DNA of 64,000 nucleotides, from positions 860,931-924,930 of the forward strand of contig NC_092667.1 in NCBI RefSeq assembly GCF_032118995.1. Direction: 5' to 3'. This document shows positions 12,801 to 24,800 of this stretch, piece after piece. Made by a program: the position numbers and the translations under genes. Within the stretch, counting starts at the first letter, position 1. Each line of letters begins with the position of its first letter. The notes beneath the pieces are model-generated. The model was not told the DNA's origin, ran no database searches, and worked only from the letters and a program-made list of their open reading frames with translations. The stretch comes from Asterias amurensis (Eukaryota; Echinodermata; Asteroidea; Forcipulatida; Asteriidae).

Positions 12801-15800
12801 GTGAAATATGCTAATCACATTCACGCATGCGTACAGACCCTGTTGGTTGGCAAACGCCATAGCCGTGTACACATTAGCCGTGTACAAAACAGCGCGATGT
12901 TCCCTCATTTTGCCAACCAAAATGTTAGTGCGCAGGCGCAATGTGCAATTTACATAAATATTTCATGGGAAAGGTATATTTCAAGATTTCACAAATTTGC
13001 AATAGCATGAAACTCGTGCCTTGATAACAGGATTATCAACCAAATTTCCACGTGATTTTTAGGATAAGCAAACACCAGCTGAATACCAGTAACAAGCAAT
13101 TGTCAACACATGGAAATTTGTTTGGTAATCCTGTTTTTATCAAGAAAGAAATGTCATGCTAAGCACATGTTTGTGCTTAGCAGCTCTATGAAGGAAACTG
13201 TGGAACGCTAGGTGGCAGCAGGCTTACCAGGTAAATGTTCATTGTTTACGTAGTCCTGAGCATGCGCAGATTGCATTGAACAGTGGTTTTACCTGGTAAG
13301 TCTGCTGCCACCAAGCGTCCCTTATCGCAAAAAAATCGGTACGCGCTGTACGAGTTGAATGAGGTAATGGTGGTCGAGATAGCACTCATAGTTTGATCCC
13401 TAGGTAGACCAGCATGACTGATTGCGTAATGGTATTTGCGAATGTCTAAGTCATTTTCCTAAACAGTCGATGTAGCGCCCTCTACCTGCGGTGAGTCATA
13501 CAAAAACAGGGTCGCCAATGAAGACTAGTGGATCAAAGGAAGTAGAGCTAATTTGCTTTCTAAAGTAGAGCAGCGAAGGAAATTGCCAGTCAAAAACATG
13601 GCGTAAGCAAATCCTGAATTATGCATATGCACGGAGCTTCCGCCATGATTATAAAAATGAAAACAGTGGTTGGCTCAGTCAATTCTCGAGCCTAGGTGAC
13701 TTTGAGAAAACATTTTTGTTTTGAATATTTGTTAAGATATCATATGCCCAAGTAATTGTATTCAATAAGATGAGTTAGCATAAGCCCTTTGTATGTTCCT
13801 TGTGTTAGATTTTTTACTTATCTTTTTATAAAGTTTTTAAATAGTTGTTGCCCTTCTGTGTTTGAGACGTTGTGCAGTCGGAGATTTTCGAGAAATTCAG
13901 CGGAGAATTAATACCGCAACTGAAGCGAATCTTGAAGTCAAAACATAGAAACCTCTATTTACATAAGCCCGGTTCATACTTCCTGCGAATGCAAAACAAT
14001 TTTTGACGTGACAGCTTTGTTTTCGCTGCAAATATTTCGCAGCTCAACGCCTTCGAACCATTCGTTGCGATTTTTGTACGTTAAAATTCGTATCGCATTT
14101 GCATTCGCAGGAAGTATGAACCAATTAGCTTAAGTCAACGCGTGCTGAGCAATACATTTTGTTTAACGTAATTTTTGAATGCGTTTCCAGGGAACCATCT
14201 TTGCTAAGGATGACTTTGATGCCGAGGAGGATGCAGTTGCACTGAAAGGTGCCATGCGAGGACTAGGTAAAGTCTTATTATACTAATTGATCAAATCAGT
14301 TATTGTTGAAACTTAATATGGAAAGGAGAACAAGACGGAAGCCCTCAGATTGGCAAAACGCGAACTGAGCACTAAAGTTTTAAGGGTTTCGATACCTGCG
14401 GTAGATGTTTATTCTTTTTATCTCTAATGATTTAATTTCCAATAACCTGAGAGCGTCAGCCCTGTCCCTATTATTTACCTGCCCAGAAAAGGACGAATAA
14501 AATAAATTCGTCAGAATTGTAAATAAAGTAACAATCAATTAGGCTTTAACTGAAGACTACTGTATTAAAGCGGTGGACACCTTTGGTAATTGTCAAAGAC
14601 CTGTCTTCTCACTTGGTGTATCCCAACATATGCATAAGATAACAAATCTGTCAAAATTTGAGCTCAATTGGTCATCGTAGTTTGCGAGATAATGATGAAA
14701 GTAAAAAACATCCTTGTTGCACAAATTATTGTGTGCTTTCCGATCAGATGCCCAATAACATGCTCCAGTCTTTTAACATAATGAGTAAAAAATTACTTCT
14801 CTCTCAAAAATTACGTTAATTCAGAGGGAGCCGTTTCTCACAATGTTTTATGATATAAACAGTTCCCCATTGCTCGTTTCCAAGTCAATTTTTATGCTAT
14901 CAATTATTTTGAGTTAAAGTGTCCAGGCCTTTAAAATAAAAAGAACGGTTTGTTTCTTAAAGGAAAGGTACACGTTTGGTAATTGTCAAAGACTAGTGTA
15001 CTCACTTGGTGCATCTCATCATAAGCATAAAATAACAAGCCTGTGAAAATTTGAGCTCAGTTGGTCATCGGAGTTGCGAGAAAAGGATGAAAGAAAAAAC
15101 ACCCTTGTTGGACGAATTTGTGTGCTTTCAGATAGGAATAAAAGACTTCTAGCTAGAAGTCTTTTATTATTTTTAGTGAGAAATTACCTCTTTCTCAAAA
15201 ACTACGTTTCTTCAGAGGGAGTCGTTTCCCACAATGTTTTATATTACCAACAGCTCCCCAGTGCTCGTTACCAAGTCAGTTTTTAAGTTAATATTTGTTT
15301 TGAGTAATAAAAAAACATGTACCTTCCCTTGCACACTTTTTGCAGGCACGGATGAAGATGAAATCATTGAAATATTGGCCAATAGGACCGGTGTGGAGAG
15401 ACTCCAAATCGCTATGAAGTTCAAGGCATGTTATGGACAGGTAAGAGGTCAACCCGAGTGTATCAATATATACTACAAATTTCGGAAAGGCTGGGAAAAT
15501 CTATTGAATATAAGTTAAGAAGTTTTCACGAATCCAAAAATGACGTAGATGTTATTCAAAATGTTTATTTAGGTGTTCCATCTTCAGACTGGTGACCATA
15601 TCCAATGATGAACTGTCTTTAACATTCTTTCTTGGTGGACATAGAGGGCGTTGTTAGCTTGGTTTGGACGGAGCTACAGGTTTTAAGATTCCAGACTTCA
15701 ACGAATCCAAAACCACGTCAGACCGGAGTGCATGTGGATTTGGTTTTCGGTCCCTATACCTGAGTGGGTTTCCCCCATTTTGGGGTTTGCCTTACAAATC

Positions 15801-18800
15801 TTAAAGGCAGTGGACACTATTGGTAATTGTCAAAGACTAGCCTTCACAGTTGGTGTATCTCAACATATGCCTTAAATAACAAACCTGTGAAAATTTGAGC
15901 TCAATCGGTAATCGAACTTGCGAGATAATAATGAAAGAAAAAATACCCTTGTCACACGAATTGTGTGCGTTTAGATGGTTGATTTCGAGACCTCAAGTTT
16001 TAAACTTGAGGTGTCGAAATAAACATTGTGGAAAATTACTTCTTTCTCGAAAACTATGGCACTACAGAGGGAGCCGTTTCTCACAATGTTTTATACCATC
16101 AACCTCTCCCCATTACTCGTCACCAAGAAAGGTTTTACGCTAATAATTATTTTGAGTAATTACCAATAGTGTCCACTGCCTTTAAACTGAACATTTCTTC
16201 TAGTTTCTTGTCCATCCTGTTCTGTGTACGATTTGTAATGTCAGTTAAAATACATTCTAATAAATAATATAACTTTTCCCACAGAAACACCGTAAGGAAC
16301 AGATTATTTCACCATAATTGTCGATTTTATATTTTGTCCCGAACAAATAACTGCCGTAAGTCATGTATTGCTTTCTGATGAATAAATTATTTTTAATTCG
16401 AATGAATGATTAAGTTAAGCACACAAAAATATGTCTGTTTGACCTCAAAGGATCTTGTTGATGAGCTGAAAAGTGAATTGAGAGGCAACTTGGAAGACGC
16501 CATAGAAGCCTTGATGACGCCCCCACCGGTCTTTGACGCAAAAACACTGCGCAACGCAATGAAGGTACAAGGGTGCATCCTACTGAATAAACTTCCAAAG
16601 CAAACATTTTTTTTAATATTAAAAAAATACACTAAAATACTAAAAGTCTCACAGCTTTTTACTGTAAAAGGGAAATTATTAATTGACTCTTGAACTTTAA
16701 TCCTCTGCTCAGTTAAATATGGGGAATCCCAGTGCCAATCGAGTCATTCACCCTTTTAAAATAAAAACACCCTAAACCAGTGTAAATTTCCAAACGTCTG
16801 AGCATAAATATTGAAAAATGTCCCAACACCTCCCGGCAAAAAAAAAGACCATTAATTGCATGGCCTATGTCATCCAAAATACCTCAAGCGGGAAGTCAAC
16901 CAGCCAAGGTCACAGTTGGGTAACATTTGTAACACTGTACCTCTTTTCTTGGGCTCTCAAATCTGTCTGGAATAAAATATTTTTAGGGCCTTCAGTTTTT
17001 TTTAATGAGGCCGACGCTCTGTTTACTCCCTATCACAAACATCTTTAAACGTGTCCAGTGTTTACAAAATCCAACTCAATTTGGTCTCCCCACTTATGTG
17101 CCGATTTGACCCAAAAATTTTGATTTAAAATTCAATATGTATTTTGATGGGGGTCGAGAAAGTAACAAGCTGTCTTATCTTCAAGTACGCGCTAATCCTC
17201 CAATCAGGTTGGCAGAATGGAGTGGTGATAAAAACCTTTATAACACCCCTTGCAAGTATTGTGCCTGCTCATTGGTTTAGAGCGCGTCACATGACATGTC
17301 TTAGTTTTGCTAGACGGCGGCCGTGTGATAGAGCGTCGGTTTGCCATGCGCTAGTCCGAAGACTAGCACATGGCGCCGTGCGCTAGTCCGACAGACTAGC
17401 ACACGGCGTGCAGTACCCAGACGTCCGTTGCGTGTACGAGGATGATAAATTAATAGTCTGTAACCATTTCGGATTGTCCGACACTACATGCAACACAGTA
17501 GGTAAAAGTGTTTGCAATCTGTGTTCGCGTCGTCCGTGGATTGTAGCATTCAGGTCTGTAACTTAATAATAATAATACAGGTTTTAGAAATGTTTGGGGT
17601 GTTATAAAACAAATATTGACTGCTTTTACTCGTGCAATGGTTAAAAACTATGACTCCCTCGGTGATCCCCGGAGCGTTCTATTTTCCCTCGGCTTCGCCT
17701 CGGGAAAATAGAACGCTCCGTAGATCACCTCGGGAGTCATAGTTTTAACCATAGCACTCGAAGCAGTCAATATTTGTATAATATTGCACGGCTAATATCA
17801 CTACCTGCGTCTTGTGTGTTGTATGTCACGCGCCAAGTTTGCTTGAAGATAAATACGTTATCACACGCGCGCTCGTGGAAATACGGAAAATATAGCGCGT
17901 CTGCGTCCCATATCCAACGAGGCCGAAGCATAGATATAGAATTAAAATAGCCGAAGGCCGAGTTGGATATGGGACGCAGACGCGCTATATTTTTCCGTAT
18001 TCCACTCGCGCTTGTGTGATAACTTATAATATGAGCCGTTGCTCGAAAAAGTCCGCCAATTATTAGTAGCAGTGAAATGAAGTGCTCAAAATTAGTTTTT
18101 GTCGGGATCCCGACAATATATCACGTGACCAATTCTTATGTGTTTTATAAGAAACGCTCTAAATTTTTGTCATCGTTCCTGACCATTAAATGTAAAAGTT
18201 AAACTTGTTTTCGTTAGAGATGGTGGTACTCTTTGAAATACCATTTACTCAAAAAAAAATTAATGTTTGGGGCCAAAAATCTGACATAGCATCTTTAAGA
18301 ACAAAACCATTTCTGTTGTGTTTGTCTTCCAGGGTGCTGGCACAGATGAGCGTACTATAATTGAAATCATGTGTACAAGGATGAATGAGGTAGGACCAAT
18401 AATAATTGTTGAATCCAGCTGATTACGGCAGTCAATCATCAAGATTACTAAATATTTTTTTGCTGACTGAATAAGTGTAGCCTCCCCATTGATCTCACGA
18501 TAATACAAAGTGCTTATTGTCAAGCCTAGTTTGAATCACCGTAGTCTTGGCTCAAGACGTCAGTGGTCGATAGTGGTTAAATCATACCGTAAGAGGGCGC
18601 GCTGTGGCGACTTACAAGTCAGCGTAGGATACACTATCGATCACTGACGTCTTGGGCCAAGACTAGAATCAGCGCAGACGCATGTTCCAAACACCTTAGG
18701 GCTTAGCTGAGAGGTTGTGCCTTGGGCTCGGTCAGCCATTTTAAAAGTATATTTCTGACACAGGACCTTGATTTATTCAACGAAACTTTTGGCATAATTT

Positions 18801-21800
18801 CATAAAGATGTTAAGCAGAAAATACTGCTAAGCAAACTTCTACGCTAAAAATAAGCAAAAAATGGGTTGGGCACCAGTCACAACAATGTAACACCTTATG
18901 AACTTTTGGCTGGTTACCAGTTTCGGCTGAGCAATATTTTTCTGAGCTGAGCAAGTTTGTTATGCTTAATTATAGGCTTTATTAAATTTGCCTCAGGTTG
19001 TAGCCACAGTAAGCCAAAGACGAAGTGATGTCGCCTTAGCTGTTTACAAAAGACTGTTTTGTACAACATGTATTTTACTAATTTTATAGTGGTTCAAAAT
19101 TTGCAAAACGGGGGTGCTGTAAAAACTGACATTTGGGTACTTTTTGTAACACGAAACACGATGTCCACAGATTTACATTGAAGATAAAGACAGTAGAAAG
19201 CGTACCTTAAAATATTAGTTGCTGGGGTGATGTAGTTTTTGTGAAATTAGTAAAACAAAGTCATAAAAATACGTTTTTACCTGCTAATTTACGTCTGATA
19301 ATCACTGAGACGAAAGTTTATCATTACTCATTTCTCAAAAACTACAGCAACTCAGCAAGCAATATCCAGTGAAGCTTTCTATTATTATTATCTTCAAACT
19401 GTGTAAGTTTGATGTAAATCTGTGGACATTGTTTTTTTTTGTCTGACAAAAAGTACACAGACCCTTTAGTGGTTTCAGCTCAAACGAGAATAAATGTATT
19501 AATGTCAATAGGGTATATACAGGGAACTGTTTGGGATGAGCAAATAAAACGGTAAGTTTCCTCTTTTGTTTTTACTGAATGAGTCTGATCAATAATTGTA
19601 ACAAAAGCACAATTATTATTTAGGTTCAAACTTTTCTTATAGAATTGTTTTATAACTTTGCAGGAAATTGAGGCAATCAAGATGGCTTATGCAATCGGTA
19701 AGAAAAAAGTGATTATGTAGAACATTATTATAACCACACTAAGTACAGTATTTTATATGGCTATAAAGATCATAACTAGGTAGAGAAGTTTTGAAGCGCT
19801 TTGAAACAGTTTTAGAGTGCTTTATAGATGCATTTTAGTTAAGTTAAGTTAAGAAGCAAATTTCTATCTAAACCACACAGCCAGGGAACCCACAATTTTG
19901 TCAGCCTTGATTTTTTACTTCTTCATTTCCAAAAGAATCCGTGAGGTGTTTTGACTTAAAGTCACCTGGAAGTGGTATTTTTTCAAAATAAAGCTTTTGT
20001 CACTAACATATGTGTTTTGATGAGTTGAATGTGAATAAACAGTTAACTAAGGTTTTAAAAAATCAGTTCTTATGTTATTTACAAATTTAAGAGTAGACCC
20101 CGACCCGAGAGGGCGCTGTTCGTGACGTCAATTGAGGCAGACTTTGCCTGTAATGCGTAGAGTAAACACAATTGCAAAGTACATGTACGGACCAAGTCGT
20201 GAGTTTGTACGTTTCAAAAAAAAAAAAAATGTGTTTTTTTTCCGGCAATGCCGACCAGGTGTACTGCTGCTGAATGCAGAAAAACACTTTTTGAAATGTA
20301 CCAACTCACGACTTGGACGTACATGTACTTTGCACGTGTGTTTACTATACGCATTGCAGGCAAAGTCTGCCTTGAATGACGTCACAAAAGGGGTAGGCGG
20401 AGTCAGCCCCCCAAACAACTTTATATATTTTTTAAACATATAAATCGTGACAAACAATTACTAAAAAAATTGTTTTATTGTTCGTAAGCATATACTCTTA
20501 TGTTTGAAAGAAAAAAAAAAACTATTTCCAGGTGACTTTAAAGTTTCTTGAAGCTTCAAATTCTTTAATTTGATGTCAAATCGCCCGGAACTACTTTTGC
20601 TTTAGTGGAATCGTGGGGACTTCCCGGAGTCAGTTCTCAACGTTTCGACTAGCTTGCTCTAGTAATCGTCAGGAGACAGTCTCCTGGAAGTCATGGTCAG
20701 GGGCCGGTAGTCATCGTCAGTAGACTAATGTCCATTTTGTTTTTATTTCAGTTTTTGAGCGGGACCTTGCTGAGGACCTTGAGAGCGAGACATCCGGGGA
20801 CTTTAAGTATCTCATGTTGTCCATCTGCGCGGTAGGTTTTAATTTATTATGTGTGTTTGAATGAACCATGGACAGGTTGCTATAATAATAAGAAGAAGAA
20901 GAAGAAGGAGAAGAAGAAGACTTGTAATGCGCAAGTATCCACCCTGCTGGGTGTTCAAGGCGCAGAAAAACCAACAACAAACAAAAACAAAACAAAACAA
21001 AACAAAGAAAAACAGACACAACAAAACTAGTCCCTGAAAAACTGTGACATAAGATAAGTTTTGAGAAGAGATTTGAATGTTGTGGTACAAAGACAAGATT
21101 TAAGATTAAGTGGTAGAGAGTTCCAGATGCGTGGCGCAGCTGAAGAAAAAGACCTGTCTCCCCGTGAGTGTTGAGACTTGGGTTCAATGAGAAGAAGCAT
21201 GGAACTTGATCGAAGATTTCTTGATGGAGTGTAAACTTGAATTCGAAGTTCAGAAATATAGAGGGGAGCCTCTATAAGCTATGAGCTATCTAGCCCTGAT
21301 GTTGGCGCACTCGCTATATTTTAATATCTCTGTTCGGGGTGATATTGTTATACAAACGTGTGTGCTTTCAGATGTCTGAGAAAGGCTTCAGGTCTGAAGT
21401 CTTCCTTAATTTCAAACATTTGAATGAGAAGTCACCTCTTTCTCAAGCTACGTTGCTTCAGAGTAAGTGGTATCTCACGTCGATTTATACTATCAACGAT
21501 CTCTGTCGTCGTTTTTGTATGCTAACAAGTATTTGAGTCCAAACATATCCAGTACCTTTAAAGGAACACGTTGCCTTGGATCGGGCAAGTTGGTCTATGA
21601 AAAGGGTTTATAACCGGTTGTTATGGTTGGAAAGATGTCTTAAGAGTAGAATATAATGATCCACTCATAATAATATGCCTCGAAATTGCACGGTTTTCCC
21701 TTTTTTTTTGCGAACTAACACGGTCGGCCATTTGGTGGCGTAAAAGATTTGACTCCACAAAATTGCGTGCCGTGTTAGTTCACGACGTTTAAAGGCAGTG

Positions 21801-24800
21801 GACACTATTGGTAATAATTAATTATAATCATAAAACCATTTTTTGATTACAAGTAATGGGGAGAGGTTGATTGTATAAAACATTGTGAGAAACAGCTCCC
21901 TCTGAAGTGACGCAGTTTGCGAGAAAAAAAGTTATTTTTCACGAATTTGATTTCGAGACTTCAAGTTTAGAATTCGAGGTCTCGAAATCAAGCATCAGAA
22001 AGCACACAACTTCGTGTGACAAGGGTGTTTTTTCTTTCATTATTATCTCGCAACTTTGACGACCGATTGAGCTCAAATTTTCACAGGTTTGTTATTTTAT
22101 GCATATGTTGAGGTAGGCCTACACCAACTGTGAAGACTAATGATTGACAATTACCAATAGTGTCCACTGTCTTTAAGGAAAACCGTGTAAATTCAAGGCA
22201 TATTTGTTGTGTGGATCATTGTATTCTACTTTTAAATCTTCTTTCTAACCATATGCATTTCATAACATCGGGTTTAAAACGCTTTTCAACGACCAACTCG
22301 CCCGATCCAAAGGTAAAAATGCAAATTGTCACACACGCTTTTGTACATTGATGTTTCAGTGCGGCCGTGACGAGAGTGATGATGTGGATGAAGACCAAGC
22401 AAAGGAAGATGCACAAGAACTCTTTGATGTAAGTCACATTCATATTCAACTCTGAAGTGTTTTGAAGTGTTCCCATGTTTACCAAGTTTACTTTATAGAA
22501 GAGTTTGCGGTAACGCCATGTAATAACAATCTCTAAATGAGTTGGGGTGGTTCTGAAAAGAACCGTTGGATTAACTCGACGTTTCGATCAGTATGCTTTA
22601 TAATTTGCAAATCCTCTCGGTTAATCAGAAGTTGATACCAGCTCGTTATCTGAGTTTTAGGTTGTGTCAAATTATATCACCCGAGTAATATGCATGTGAT
22701 ACTTTTTCAAAGGAATCAGGAAACGTACCGAGTATACAGTGCTAACACACATCGGTGATGGGTAACAACCAACAATTAATAATTATTTATTGATTTGTTT
22801 CTACTATTATCTTTATTATTATTATTTTAGGCTGGTGAAGATCGTTGGGGCACAGACGAGAGCACATTCAACCGTATCCTGGCAACTAGAAACTTCGAGC
22901 AGCTGAAGGAAACCTTCAAACAATACCAAGAAGTACAGATACTAGACTTTATTGATAATCCAAACACAAACATACTGAGGTCGATTAGACTAAATAGAAT
23001 GGTGCTGCCATTATTCACTTGATGATCTGAGTATTTTTGAAATCGAAATGATACGATCAAGAAAAACTTCAGCCTTAAAGACAGTGGACTCTATTGGCAA
23101 CTTTCAAAGACTAGTCTTCACAGTTGGTGTACCTCAACATTTTATGCATAAAATAACAAACCTGTGAAAATTTGAGCTCAATCGGTCGCCGAAGTTGCGA
23201 GATAATAATGAAAGAAAAAACACCCTTGTCACACGAAAATTACTTCTTTCTCAAAAATACGTCACTTCAGAGGGAGCCGCTTCTCACAATGTTTTATACT
23301 ATCAACCTCTCCCCATTACTCGTAATCAAGAAAGGTTTTATGCTAATAATTATTTTGAGTAATTACCAATAGTGTCCACTGCCTTTAAATGGTTTGATGC
23401 CTTTTGTAAATCAAGTTTTTGGCCACGACATGAATCCCTACTCACTGTGAATGAAGTCATGTAGTTTAATTTACCTGATCAAGTTTCAGCTTCATTAGTA
23501 AGCAAGTTTTTGGTTTTTTGGGTTTTTTTTTGGGGGGGGGGGTGTAAATCACAGAGTGATGTTTTTAGTCGCGTAAATCCGTCGCGTAAATCCGTTGTAC
23601 ATGCCAAAATAATGTTGGTTTCAGTTGAGACGTATATAATTTCGGGGAAAAGTATTAATTATTTCTCAAAAATTACAGCACCACAGCAAGTCATTTTTAA
23701 GGGAAGCTTTGTACCTTTAGGTTTGATGAAATCTGAGGACGTTCGTGTATTGTGTCGTACAAAAAGGTCCCAAACCCTTTGAAAGTGTCATATTCAAAAT
23801 GAAAAGAGGAATAATGGAGAGTTTATTTACATCAAAGATGGCGGTCAATGACGTCATGTACAATCAATCAATGTTGATAAACAGTGACGTCACTGGTTCT
23901 TGTTTTTGTTATAGATTGCTGGTTGTGACATTGAAGAATCCATCCGCGATGAATGCAGCGGTAATTTACAGGATGGCTACCTCGCTATAGGTAAGGTCAA
24001 ACACACACATTATCATCCATTTATTTAAATGAACACGTTGCCTTGGATCGGACGAGTTTGACTATGAAAAGCTTGTGTAACCGTTTGTTATAAAATGCAT
24101 AAAGATGTTTTAAAAGTAGAATATAATGATCCACACAAGTATCACTCAAAATTGTACGGTTTTCATTTTACGTCGCGAACTAACACGGTCGGCCATTTAT
24201 GTGAGTCAAAGTTTTGACTCCCATACATGACCGACTGTGTGTCGACGAGGTTAAACAAAAACCACGCAATTTCGAGGCATATTTGTGTAGATCATTGTAT
24301 TCTACTTTTACAACATCTTTCTAACCATATCGATTTTATAACAAACGGTTACAGGACGCTTTTCAAAGACCAACTCGACCGATCCGAGGCAACGTGTTCC
24401 TTTAAAGACAGTGGACACGTTTGGTAATTGCCAAAACCAGGTGTTCTCACTTGGTGTATCCTGGCATATTATGCATAAAATGACAAACCTATGAACATTT
24501 TGGGCTCATGGCTCATTGAAATTGCATGAAAATAATGGCAGAAAAGCACCCTTGTTGCACAAAAATAAGTGTACTTTCAGATACATAGTAAAAGGCTTTA
24601 GGCAATTGAAGTATTTTATTGTTTTGGTTAGAAGCCATACCAATTTCTCAAAAACTACATTACTTAAGAGGGAGCCGTTTCTCACAACATGTAATGCTGT
24701 CACCGGCTCTCTATTGCTCGTTACCAAGTAATTATTTATGCTAACTGTTATTTTAAGTTATAACCAACAGTGTCCAGTGTCTTAAAGGCCCTGGACACCT

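Noticed and set aside
20717-21187. 156-codon open frame on the minus strand over annexin exon 8
   Set aside because: It is antisense to a real exon and extended by AAG and CAAAA microsatellites (poly-Ser and Phe/Leu/Val runs).
22216-22485. Open frame antisense to annexin exon 9
   Set aside because: It covers the end of a MITE and a certain annexin exon on the other strand.
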